Below, one piece after another: positions 12,044 to 18,974 of a stretch of DNA of 50,148 nucleotides (the stretch's first letter is position 1; every line of letters starts with the position of its first letter). Position numbers and translations under genes: made by a program. Origin of the DNA: Alphaproteobacteria bacterium (GTDB lineage: Bacteria > Pseudomonadota > Alphaproteobacteria > Rhizobiales > Aestuariivirgaceae). The DNA lies in NCBI GenBank assembly GCA_028868695.1, contig JAGWTZ010000018.1, positions 1 through 50,148 on the forward strand. Direction: 5' to 3'. The notes under the pieces are model-generated. The model did no database searches and was not told where the DNA came from. It worked only from the letters and a program-made list of their open reading frames with translations.

Positions 12044-13597
12044 CTATTTCAGTTTCAGGGCCACGAAGCGCGTGTCTTCGGCGTTTCCGCCATGCGCCAC
12101 CAGAACCAGAAGCGATGACTTGCCGTCCTTGAGCGCCTGATCGGCGGCATCGGCAACATCCTGCGGCGAGGCCACGGGCTTGCCGCCCGCCTCTTCGATC
12201 ACGTCGCCGGCCGCAATGCCCTTGGCCGCGGCGGCGCTGTCCTTGGCCACATCGGTGACGATGACGCCCGTCACCTTGTCGCCAATCTTGAACTTGCCGC
12301 GCAAGTCATCGGTGATGGTGCTCAGCGTCATGCCCAGCGCCTGCGAGGTGGCCCCCGCCGCCGGCTTTTTCTGCGCGTCCTGCTGGGCCATCAGCTTCTC
12401 GCCTTCTTCGAGCCGGCCCAGCGTCACCTTGATTGCCTGCTCCTTGCCATCGCGCAGCACAGTCACCGCGATGTCACGGCCAACCTCGGTTTCCGCCACG
12501 ATGCGCCGCAGGGCGCGCGAGTCATCAATCGCCTTGCCATCAAAGGAGACGATCACATCGCCCGCCTTGAGGCCTGCCTTCTCCGAGGGGCCATCAGCCG
12601 TCACGTCCGCCACCAGCGCGCCATGCGGCTTCTGCATGCCAAGGCCCTCGGCCACATCCGGCGTCAGCGCCTGCAGCTTCACGCCAAGCCAGCCGCGCCG
12701 CGTTTCGCCAAACTTCACCAGCTGGTCCGCCACCGACTTGGCCTCATTGGCGGGCACCGAAAAGCCGATGCCGACCGAGCCGCCCGAGGGTGAAAAGATC
12801 GCCGTGTTCACGCCCAGCACATGGCCTTCAAGGTCAAACAGCGGCCCGCCGGAATTGCCCTTGTTGATGGCAGCGTCCGTCTGCAGATAGTCATCATAGG
12901 GGCCGGCGTTGATGTCACGGTTGCGCGCCGAAACGATGCCCAGCGAAACCGAGCCGCCAAGCCCGAACGGGTTGCCGATCGCCACCACCCATTGCCCAAT
13001 GCGCGCCTTGTCGCTGTCACCAAAGGCAACCGCCGGCAGATCCTTGTCCGGCTTGACGCGGATCACGGCGATGTCGGTCTTCGGGTCATGGCCCACCAGC
13101 TCGGCCTTGAGCAGCGTGCCATCCTGCAAATGCACCTGGATGTTCACGGCATCGGCGATCACGTGGTTGTTGGTGACGATGATGCCCTTGGGGTCGATGA
13201 TGAAGCCCGAGCCCATGGAGTTGACGAGATTGTTCTCATCAGGTGCTGGCGTGGGCGCCTCATTGTTCTTGGGGTCTTTCTGCGCGTCCTTGCCGTTGTT
13301 GTCCTTGCCGTCGGGCGGGTTCTGGCCCTGCTGCTTGCGCTTGAGGAACTCATCGAAGAAATTCTTGAACGGCGAGGAATCGAGCGGCCCTGCCCCCTGC
13401 GGCGCATCCGGGTTTTTCGATTGCACGGAAATCTCGACAACCGCGGGCAAGAGCTTTTCAACAAGGTCGGCCACATCGGGCAGCATCGGCCCTTGCGCCT
13501 GCGCCTGCTCCGGCGCGAAAACCTGCGGCGCCACAGGCCCGCCAAGGCCCAGCGCCAGCACCGCAACACCGAGGATCAATCTTGATTTCACGCGCAT
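12044..13597 (-). CDS. degP: Do-family periplasmic serine protease (DegP/HtrA)
   Basis: This periplasmic protease/chaperone degrades misfolded envelope proteins. The 517-residue precursor has a signal peptide (about residues 1-35, ending in QAQA), a trypsin-like domain with the triad His145 (TNNHV), Asp175 (KTDIAV) and Ser249 (GNSGGPLF), and two PDZ domains (about 310-400 and 425-510). An unusually Lys/Asp/Asn/Pro-rich linker (about 88-124) extends the LA loop ahead of the catalytic core. The ATG at 13597 is preceded by GGAGAAGAG and leads directly into the signal peptide. It lies 47 bases after folA and is probably in the same transcript. In many Rhizobiales hflK and hflC sit between these two genes, but here they do not. 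Confidence 0.95.
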   Translation of the reverse strand: MRVKSRLILGVAVLALGLGGPVAPQVFAPEQAQAQGPMLPDVADLVEKLLPAVVEISVQSKNPDAPQGAGPLDSSPFKNFFDEFLKRKQQGQNPPDGKDNNGKDAQKDPKNNEAPTPAPDENNLVNSMGSGFIIDPKGIIVTNNHVIADAVNIQVHLQDGTLLKAELVGHDPKTDIAVIRVKPDKDLPAVAFGDSDKARIGQWVVAIGNPFGLGGSVSLGIVSARNRDINAGPYDDYLQTDAAINKGNSGGPLFDLEGHVLGVNTAIFSPSGGSVGIGFSVPANEAKSVADQLVKFGETRRGWLGVKLQALTPDVAEGLGMQKPHGALVADVTADGPSEKAGLKAGDVIVSFDGKAIDDSRALRRIVAETEVGRDIAVTVLRDGKEQAIKVTLGRLEEGEKLMAQQDAQKKPAAGATSQALGMTLSTITDDLRGKFKIGDKVTGVIVTDVAKDSAAAAKGIAAGDVIEEAGGKPVASPQDVADAADQALKDGKSSLLVLVAHGGNAEDTRFVALKLK

Positions 13598-13644
13598 TCT
13601 CTTCTCCAGCTCTCGGCCCGTTCTAGGCGGATTCGCATGCCCGC

Positions 13645-14133
13645 TCAAACCGGGCGCCGTTCAAATGTCAGTGTTTGGAAGGGGTGGGAATCCTTCTCTC
13701 CCTGCAGCACCGGCCCCCGCGCCACCTCGGCCCAGGTTTCAGGCGCAATCTGTGGCATGAATGTGTCACCCTCGACATCGGCGAGAACGAGACTCAGGTG
13801 TATGCGCCCTGCGCTGGGCCAGAACAGCTTGAACACCTCGGCCCCGCCGATCACGCAAGCCTCCGGCCCATGCGCCGCCAGAAGGGCCGCCGCCGCATCC
13901 GGCACGGCAACGGCACCTTCCGGGTGGAAATCCCGGCGGCGGCTGATCACGATGTTGAGCCTGCCGGGCAAGGGCTTGCGCGGCAGGCTTTCCCAGGTCT
14001 TGCGCCCCATGATGACAGGCTTGCCCAGCGTCACCTCCTTGAAGTGCTTGAGGTCAGATGGGATGTGCCAGGGCAGCCCGCCATTCCTGCCGATCACGCC
14101 ATTGCGCGATACCGCATAGACAAGGGTGATCAC
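13645..14133 (-). CDS. folA: Dihydrofolate reductase
   Basis: DHFR reduces dihydrofolate to tetrahydrofolate with NADPH, regenerating the cofactor used up by ThyA, encoded two genes upstream. The 162-residue product has the N-terminal core with GVIGRNGGLPWHIPSD, the NADPH-binding VIMGRKTWESL and VIGGAEVF. The start is a GTG at 14133 that overlaps the CPBP-protease stop codon by four bases (GTGA). A longer frame exists, but only the GTG gives the family's normal N-terminus. Translational coupling ties it to the thyA-CPBP pair. Confidence 0.96.
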   Translation of the reverse strand: MITLVYAVSRNGVIGRNGGLPWHIPSDLKHFKEVTLGKPVIMGRKTWESLPRKPLPGRLNIVISRRRDFHPEGAVAVPDAAAALLAAHGPEACVIGGAEVFKLFWPSAGRIHLSLVLADVEGDTFMPQIAPETWAEVARGPVLQGEKDSHPFQTLTFERRPV

Positions 14134-14987
14134 GTTTGCGTTCCGGCGAACACCACGGCAAGGCTGGCCAGCGTGTTCCATGCCGTGTGGCAGGCAATCG
14201 TCACCCACAGGCTGCCAAAGCGCAACAGCAGCAGGCCCAGCACAAGGCCCATGGTGAAAAGAACCACAAGGTAGGACACGGGCGCAGCGCCGCCATGCGC
14301 CGCCGCCCAAAGCGCAGCCGTGATCAGCACGGCGCCGGGCCGCCCGACGGGGGATTGCACCAGCCCCGCAAACAGCGCGCCGCGGAACAGGATCTCCTCC
14401 ATCACCGGCGCGCCGATGATGGTGCTGGGCAGCACCATGTCAAACATCAGCGGGTCCTTGGCCATGGCCGCCATGCCGGTTTCAACAAGGCCAAGCTCCT
14501 TGCTTGGGTCAACGCCCATGGCAGAGAACAAAATGGCCGCCACCACATTCATGATCACCACGAAGCTCACCACCACCGAGGCCCAGCCCAGCGGGCCAAG
14601 CTTGGGCCAGGCCATGGGCAAGTGCCCTCCACGCTTGGCCATGCCGAAAGGTGCCAGCCAAAGCGCCAGCAGCGCCGTGATGATGGCGGCGGGGAACATG
14701 CCGATCAAGGAAGCCTTCACAAAGGCAATGGCCTGGGTGGGGTCACCGGGCTGCACCATCATGCCGCCGCCACTCTTCCAGGATTGCTGGATGGTTTGCA
14801 CCAGCGTGGCAAACTCCGCCGGAAATCCGGCACGGAACACGATGAGCGCGAAAACCGATTGCAGCAGCACCGAGATCACGAACAGAAGCACGAAGAAACC
14901 GAACGAGCGCCAGAACCTTTGCAGCGGCTCCGCAGGGTAGAGCCAGCCGGTTAGCGCACGCGCGAAATCCTCCCCCAGCAGGTTCAT
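14130..14987 (-). CDS. CPBP-family intramembrane metalloprotease (CAAX protease-like)
   Basis: This 285-residue polytopic membrane protein has about seven hydrophobic segments. It carries the motifs of the CPBP (ABI, PF02517) family of glutamic-type intramembrane proteases: Glu197-Glu198 and Arg202 in MEEILFRG, His231 in AAAHGGA and His267 in ACHTAWN. All predicted catalytic residues are intact, so it is probably active; the substrate is unknown. It lies between thyA and folA and overlaps both by four bases (ATGA at 14984-14987 and GTGA at 14130-14133), so the three are translated as a unit. A membrane protease inside the dTMP-synthesis pair is unexpected. Confidence 0.9.
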   Translation of the reverse strand: MNLLGEDFARALTGWLYPAEPLQRFWRSFGFFVLLFVISVLLQSVFALIVFRAGFPAEFATLVQTIQQSWKSGGGMMVQPGDPTQAIAFVKASLIGMFPAAIITALLALWLAPFGMAKRGGHLPMAWPKLGPLGWASVVVSFVVIMNVVAAILFSAMGVDPSKELGLVETGMAAMAKDPLMFDMVLPSTIIGAPVMEEILFRGALFAGLVQSPVGRPGAVLITAALWAAAHGGAAPVSYLVVLFTMGLVLGLLLLRFGSLWVTIACHTAWNTLASLAVVFAGTQT

Positions 14988-15778
14988 ACCGCCACCGGGG
15001 CGGCAATGGCCGCATCAGGGGCATAGCCCTCAATCGCGAAATCCTCAAACACGAAATCCTCCAGCGCGGCAACCTTGCGCCTGATCACCAGCCGCGGCAG
15101 CTCATGCGGCTTGCGCTGCAATTGCAAATCCGCCTGCTCGAGATGGTTAAGATAAAGATGCGCATCGCCCAGCGAGTGCACGAAATCCCCCACCCCGAGG
15201 CCTGTCACCTCGGCGATCATGTGGGTGAGCAAAGCATAGGACGCGATGTTGAACGGCACGCCCAGGAAAATGTCGGCCGAACGCTGATAGAGCTGGCAGG
15301 AAAGCTTGCCGTCGGCCACATAGAACTGGAACAGGCAGTGGCAAGGCGGCAGCGCCATCTTGTCCACATCCGCCGGGTTCCAGGCCGTCACCATCAGGCG
15401 GCGGGAATCCGGTTTGGTCCTGATCATGTTCACCACTTGCGCCAGCTGGTCCAGCGTGGTGCCATCGCGCCTGGGCCAGGAGCGCCACTGCGCGCCATAG
15501 ACCGGCCCGAGATTGCCATCCTTGTCGGCCCATTCGTCCCAGATGGTCACCTTGTTGTCGTGCAGGTATTTGATGTTGGTTTCGCCGCGGATGAACCACA
15601 GGAGTTCATAGATGATCGAGCGCAGGTGCAGCTTCTTGGTGGTCACCAGCGGGAAACCCTTGGCAAGGTCAAAGCGCATCTGGTGGCCGAACACGGAAAG
15701 CGTGCCGGTTCCGGTGCGGTCGGTTTTCTTCGTGCCATGGGCGCGCACGTGGGCCATCAGGTCAAGATATTGCTGCAT
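14984..15778 (-). CDS. thyA: Thymidylate synthase
   Basis: ThyA methylates dUMP to dTMP with methylene-tetrahydrofolate and releases dihydrofolate for FolA. From the ATG at 15778 the product is 264 residues, the same length as the E. coli enzyme, with the catalytic Cys146 in [12 protein letters not shown] and the substrate-binding [18 protein letters not shown]. An upstream in-frame start would add four residues, but MQQYLDLM matches the family N-terminus. It is the first gene of the thyA-CPBP-folA-degP run. Confidence 0.98.
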   Translation of the reverse strand: MQQYLDLMAHVRAHGTKKTDRTGTGTLSVFGHQMRFDLAKGFPLVTTKKLHLRSIIYELLWFIRGETNIKYLHDNKVTIWDEWADKDGNLGPVYGAQWRSWPRRDGTTLDQLAQVVNMIRTKPDSRRLMVTAWNPADVDKMALPPCHCLFQFYVADGKLSCQLYQRSADIFLGVPFNIASYALLTHMIAEVTGLGVGDFVHSLGDAHLYLNHLEQADLQLQRKPHELPRLVIRRKVAALEDFVFEDFAIEGYAPDAAIAAPVAV

Positions 15779-15811
15779 GGCCCAAAGCATAGGGGCTGGG
15801 CGCGATTCCGC

Positions 15812-15843
15812 AAAACAAAACGGCAGGGCTTGCCGCCCTGCCG
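15812..15843 (-). terminator. Rho-independent terminator of the DUF2853 gene
   Basis: On the minus strand a perfect 9-pair stem (15843-15835 with 15829-15821) has a five-base loop and is followed by TTTTGTTTT. It separates the DUF2853 gene from thyA. Confidence 0.85.
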
Positions 15844-15867
15844 CAAAACTCGTGAATGGGCGGCGGA

Positions 15868-16182
15868 TCAGGCCGTCAGCTTGCCCATGGTCTTGGTGGA
15901 TTCGGCCAGCAGGTAATAAACCGTGACGCGGTGCTTGGTGCGGTCGGCCTTCATCTTTTCGCCCACGGCGAGAACCGCGGCCTCGGCGGTCTTGGCATCG
16001 AGGCCCAGCTTCTTGGCGGCAAAGCCATCCACCACGCGCTTCACTTCGGCGGGATCGGTCATCGACACATAGCGCGAGTCAGCGCCTTTCAGGGCAATGC
16101 CACAGTATTTCACAATGGCATCCACCGCCGCTTCGTTGACGTTGGACGTGTATTTCTTGATATCGGCACTATAGTCAGACAT
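15868..16182 (-). CDS. DUF2853 family protein
   Basis: This small, charged, helical protein of 104 residues has no signal peptide or membrane segment. [11 protein letters not shown] at the start, IVKYCGIAL and the C-terminal [18 protein letters not shown] match my recollection of the DUF2853 family, whose function is unknown. The ATG at 16182 has GGGGG five to six bases upstream. A longer frame exists upstream, but it would run into the ssrA gene. It is transcribed alone: a strong terminator follows, and the divergent ssrA promoter lies upstream. Confidence 0.8.
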   Translation of the reverse strand: MSDYSADIKKYTSNVNEAAVDAIVKYCGIALKGADSRYVSMTDPAEVKRVVDGFAAKKLGLDAKTAEAAVLAVGEKMKADRTKHRVTVYYLLAESTKTMGKLTA

Positions 16183-16308
16183 TAAATCCCCCATCGGGCT
16201 ATAAGCTAACAGCCTCGCTGGCTGCGCCTGCAACTCTAGCATTGCAACCTGCCTGTGAAAAGATCGCGCCCGGACAGCCTTGCCCTTTATTTTGCCATGG
16301 CCAGCGCC

Positions 16309-16314
16309 TATATA
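16309..16314 (+). promoter_or_regulatory. Probable -10 element of the ssrA promoter
   Basis: TATATA lies just ahead of the first structured part of ssrA, and transcription would begin near 16320. I see no good -35 hexamer at normal spacing. Confidence 0.45.
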
Positions 16315-16410
16315 GGCCCTGCTCGTCCCCGCAAGGGGGCAGACTATGGTGATAAACGGCTCGCGCAATAAGCCATTCGGACCCGGGAGCAGTACCCGGC
16401 GCCTCCACCA

Positions 16411-16506
16411 AAGCCATTTGCGAAGCAAATGGCGTCAAGGCCGCAGCAGATTGCGTTGGCAATCTGCGAGAGGCCGTGGCGGCCACAGTTTCAAAGTGGC
16501 TCTGAT
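16411..16506 (+). other. Excised intervening segment of the permuted tmRNA
   Basis: This segment lies between the acceptor-piece CCA and the 5' end of the coding piece and should be removed during processing. It contains two perfect 9-pair hairpins (16413-16433 with loop GAA, and 16446-16467 with loop GTTG) and a weaker one (16482-16500) right before the cut site. These probably guide the processing nucleases. Confidence 0.8.
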
Positions 16507-16589
16507 GGGGGCGAAACAGGATCGACGAGGGTGTAAAGGTGGGTTTTTTGCCCGTGATGATACCGACGTTATCGGGTCATTTTATAGTT

Positions 16590-16628
16590 GCCAATGACAA
16601 CTATGCTCCGGTTGCTCTCGCTGCTTAA
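16590..16628 (+). CDS. SsrA degradation-tag reading frame
   Basis: The frame resumes at GCC and reads ANDNYAPVALAA followed by TAA. With the alanine carried by tmRNA this gives AANDNYAPVALAA. The N-terminal AANDN and C-terminal LAA are standard, the latter being the ClpX-recognised end. The Tyr-Ala-Pro-Val middle differs from the E. coli and Caulobacter tags. Confidence 0.93.
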   Translation, partial: ANDNYAPVALAA

Positions 16629-16684
16629 TGCGGCGCGAAATACCGAAATCAAGTCCTTGGGCTTAGCCGCTTAAGGCGGGGCTC

Positions 16685-16722
16685 GCCGGTGCCTGGCAAC
16701 AGAAACCGGCACTTCCCTTTTT
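16685..16722 (+). terminator. Probable terminator of ssrA
   Basis: A GCCGGT/ACCGGC stem (16685-16690 with 16705-16710) is followed by ACTTCCC and five Ts. The stem is short and the T-run is displaced, so it may partly be the 3' structure of the tmRNA coding piece. Confidence 0.5.
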
Positions 16723-16737
16723 GCACGCCCCACACCC

Positions 16738-17064
16738 TCAGCTCCGCGCCAGGCTCTCGCCCCATTCCTTCAAGGCCTCGATCACCGGGCGCGCCCGCTC
16801 ACCCTTCTTGGTCAGGGCATATTCAACCCGCGGCGGAATCTCCGGATAGATGGTGCGCTTGACCACGCCCTTGGCCTCCAGCTCGCGCAGCCTGTCGGTC
16901 AGCGTCTTGGGGCTGACATCCACCAGAACCCGGCGCAAATCGCCAAAGCGGCGCGTGCCGAGGAACAGCTCACGCAGGATCAGCAGCGTCCACTTGCCAT
17001 CGAGAACCGTCACCGCCCGCTCGATCGGGCAACCCTTTTGGCCCATTTTACCCTTCGCATCCAC
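16738..17064 (-). CDS. HxlR-family transcriptional regulator
   Basis: This 108-residue winged-helix regulator has the HxlR signature: CPIERAVTVLDGKWTLLIL, then RRFGDLRR, SPKTLTDRLRELEAKG and a wing with YPEIPPRVEYALTKKG. The single Cys13 lies in the position used for redox or aldehyde sensing in several relatives. It is divergent from a small membrane-protein gene, and an imperfect palindrome at 17067-17086 overlaps the shared control region, so it probably regulates itself and that neighbour. Its 3' end is convergent with ssrA. Confidence 0.93.
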   Translation of the reverse strand: MDAKGKMGQKGCPIERAVTVLDGKWTLLILRELFLGTRRFGDLRRVLVDVSPKTLTDRLRELEAKGVVKRTIYPEIPPRVEYALTKKGERARPVIEALKEWGESLARS

Positions 17065-17066
17065 AT

Positions 17067-17086
17067 TAGTTCATTAAATGAAACTA
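17067..17086. promoter_or_regulatory. Candidate operator of the HxlR regulator
   Basis: The imperfect palindrome TAGTTCATTAAATGAAACTA lies two bases upstream of the regulator's start codon, in the AT-rich gap shared with the divergent membrane-protein gene. Its arms match except for one bulged base. Size and position suit a dimeric winged-helix repressor. Confidence 0.55.
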
Positions 17087-17160
17087 TATTACAAAATACT
17101 GCATACTTCACAAGATGAAATATCGTGGCTAGCTGTTGCCCATCAAACGGAGAACAGCCC

Positions 17161-17568
17161 ATGCAACAAGCCCGCCCTTCCCTTCTCACCCGCGCCGTTA
17201 TCGGCCTGATCATCATCGTGCAGGTGGCGCTTGCCATCGTCTTCATCTTCGCGCCCGCCGCCTTCCCGCAGATGATGAGCCTGGACCCTGCCCCGGCCTG
17301 GACAGGCTGGATCTTCGCGCAGTTCGGCGCCCGCTGCCTGGGATTTGCCTTTGGCATGGCCGTGGCGCTGCGCGACATGGCCCGCCACGCCGCCTGGCTG
17401 TGGGCGATGATCATCGTGCAGGCCGTGGATTGGGTTGGAACGCTGCTGCCGCTGGCCGCTGGAACGCTGAAGCTCTCGCAGGTGTCCACCGCACCCTTCC
17501 TGCCTGTCTTGTTCATCATCGTGCTGGGGCTGGAGCTGCTCCGCCAGCGCCGCGCCGCCGCGCGTTGA
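17161..17568 (+). CDS. Small four-helix membrane protein
   Basis: This 135-residue hydrophobic protein has four predicted transmembrane helices (near residues 9-30, 46-64, 74-93 and 107-127) with short loops. I recognise no family with certainty; it resembles uncharacterised DUF4345-type membrane proteins. The ATG at 17161 has GGAGA about nine bases upstream. It diverges from the HxlR regulator, and the shared gap carries a palindrome, so it is probably that regulator's target. The methyltransferase gene starts eight bases after its stop codon, so the two are likely co-transcribed. Confidence 0.75.
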   Translation: MQQARPSLLTRAVIGLIIIVQVALAIVFIFAPAAFPQMMSLDPAPAWTGWIFAQFGARCLGFAFGMAVALRDMARHAAWLWAMIIVQAVDWVGTLLPLAAGTLKLSQVSTAPFLPVLFIIVLGLELLRQRRAAAR

Positions 17569-17575
17569 GCCGGCC

Positions 17576-18190
17576 ATGCCCGCTGCCGCACTTTTCACCC
17601 GCCTGCATGGCGCCGCCTTCTACAAGGCGCTGCACCAGCAGGCGGCCGGCATGCTGCCCCCCGCCGCCGCCGCCCAAACCTGGCTGGATGTGGGCAGCGG
17701 CCCCGGCCTGCTCGCCCGCATGGCCGGGGCCAAGGCCTATGCGGTGCGCGCCGTGGACAGGGACACAAGGATGATCGCCGCCGCCAAGGCCTGGCCCGGC
17801 GCATGGGGCGAGATCAGCTATGCGGTGAGCGGCCTCGCCGAAGAAGTTGCGCGCGGCCAGCGCCATGATGTGGTTTCGGCCTCATCCCTACTTGTCGTGC
17901 TGCCAGACCCGCGTGAGGGCTTGCGCCTCCTGGCACAATTGGTGAAGCCCGGCGGCAGGCTGCTGGTCATCGAAGCCTCGCCGCAGATGTCGCGCATCAA
18001 GGCTTGGGCCATGCTGTTTTCCGGAAGGCTGGGGCCCGGCGGTGCGCTGCTCGCCCTCTGGGCCATGGCCCGCGCAGGCCGCGCCCTGCCCGACAGGCTC
18101 TTCACGTCTTGGCCCGGCGGGCAAAGCCGGCTCCCGCTCTTGGACGGCATGGCCAATGCCTGGCTGCTGGAGGTGCCCGGTGAAACGTGA
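17576..18190 (+). CDS. Class I SAM-dependent methyltransferase
   Basis: This 204-residue protein has a Rossmann-type SAM-binding fold: motif I LDVGSGPG (about residues 37-44), an acidic residue after the next strand (AVDRDT), a post-I region HDVVSASSLLVVLPDP and LVKPGGRLLVIEAS. It belongs to the Methyltransf_11/25 group. The substrate cannot be read from the sequence. It follows the small membrane-protein gene by eight bases and overlaps the next gene, a dienelactone-hydrolase-like enzyme, by 11 bases, so the three look like one operon. Confidence 0.85.
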   Translation: MPAAALFTRLHGAAFYKALHQQAAGMLPPAAAAQTWLDVGSGPGLLARMAGAKAYAVRAVDRDTRMIAAAKAWPGAWGEISYAVSGLAEEVARGQRHDVVSASSLLVVLPDPREGLRLLAQLVKPGGRLLVIEASPQMSRIKAWAMLFSGRLGPGGALLALWAMARAGRALPDRLFTSWPGGQSRLPLLDGMANAWLLEVPGET

Positions 18191-18905
18191 TGGCAACATC
18201 ACCACCACCGGTCTCACCATCACCTGCCCTGACGGCTTTGCCATGCCCGGCCTGCTGGTCCTGCCCGGCGCGCCATCGGGCCCCTTGCCCGGCCTGCTGA
18301 TGATCACCGAACCCTTCGGCATCAACGCCGAAATGCGCCGCCTCGCGGCCGCCTTTGCAGCGGCAGGCCATGCCGTGCTGGTGCCAGATCTGGTGGCGCG
18401 CAAACCCTGGCTCGCCTGCATCCGTGCACTGATGCGTGACTTGCACAAGGGCGAAGGCCGCGGCGTGGATGACTTGCTTGCCGCCCGCGCAACGCTGGCC
18501 GCAAGGCCGGAGGTGGATGCCGCCCGCCTTGCCGTCACCGGCTTTTGCATGGGCGGCGGCTTTGCGCTGATCCTCGCCAAATCCGGCCTGTTTCAGGTGG
18601 CCGCCCCCTTCTATGGCCAAACGCCAGGCCGTCTGGATGGCGCCTGCCCGGTCATTGCGAATTATGGCGCGCGCGATGGCCTGATGAAGGGCCATGCCCG
18701 GCATTTGCAGGAAGAGGCCATCCGCCTCTCCATTCCCCACGAGCTGCACATTCATGAAGGCGCGGGCCATGCCTTCATGACCCTGCCGCCAAACCGGCTG
18801 CTGGCGCTGCTGGGCCCGCTCTCTCCCGCCCATGCGGCCTATCACCCCCGCGCTGCCGCCGAAGCCATGGCGCGGGTGCTGGCCTTTCTTGAAAACCATC
18901 TTTGA
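18180..18905 (+). CDS. Dienelactone hydrolase family protein
   Basis: This alpha/beta-hydrolase of 241 residues has the dienelactone-hydrolase triad: Cys123 in GFCMGGGFAL, Asp166 in ARDGLM and His197 in GAGHAFM. The cysteine nucleophile places it in the DLH family (PF01738) rather than among serine esterases. The start is a GTG at 18180 that overlaps the methyltransferase stop codon; the frame extends further back, but only inside that gene. The partner methyltransferase offers no clear pathway. No other genes for aromatic ring cleavage are nearby, so a general ester- or lactone-hydrolase role is as likely as chlorocatechol breakdown. Confidence 0.88.
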   Translation: MKRDGNITTTGLTITCPDGFAMPGLLVLPGAPSGPLPGLLMITEPFGINAEMRRLAAAFAAAGHAVLVPDLVARKPWLACIRALMRDLHKGEGRGVDDLLAARATLAARPEVDAARLAVTGFCMGGGFALILAKSGLFQVAAPFYGQTPGRLDGACPVIANYGARDGLMKGHARHLQEEAIRLSIPHELHIHEGAGHAFMTLPPNRLLALLGPLSPAHAAYHPRAAAEAMARVLAFLENHL

Positions 18906-18974
18906 AGCATCGGTTTTACATTGCCCCAGCGCCCGCCCTATGGTGGCGGCCAGCCAGTGGGGGAAAGCCGGAAC

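Larger units (their letters stand above)
16320..16722 (+). ncRNA. ssrA: Circularly permuted two-piece tmRNA (SsrA)
   Basis: tmRNA rescues stalled ribosomes and adds a degradation tag. Here the acceptor piece comes first and ends in CCA at 16410. Its T stem is 16383-16387 with 16395-16399. A 96-base intervening segment (16411-16506) follows, then the coding piece starting at 16507 with GGGGGCGAAACAGGATCGAC. Bases 16507-16513 pair with 16400-16406 to form the acceptor stem, with the third pair G.U, the alanine identity signal. The tag frame is at 16590-16628. The 5' end is estimated from the -10 element, and the 3' end from a hairpin (16685-16690 with 16705-16710) followed by a T-run. The layout matches the two-piece tmRNA of alphaproteobacteria. 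Confidence 0.95.

Noticed and set aside
16320-16410. A possible tRNA gene, from its CCA end and T-arm-like stem
   Set aside because: There is no anticodon or D arm next to it. The partner acceptor strand lies 97 bases downstream in the tmRNA coding piece, so this is the acceptor half of ssrA.
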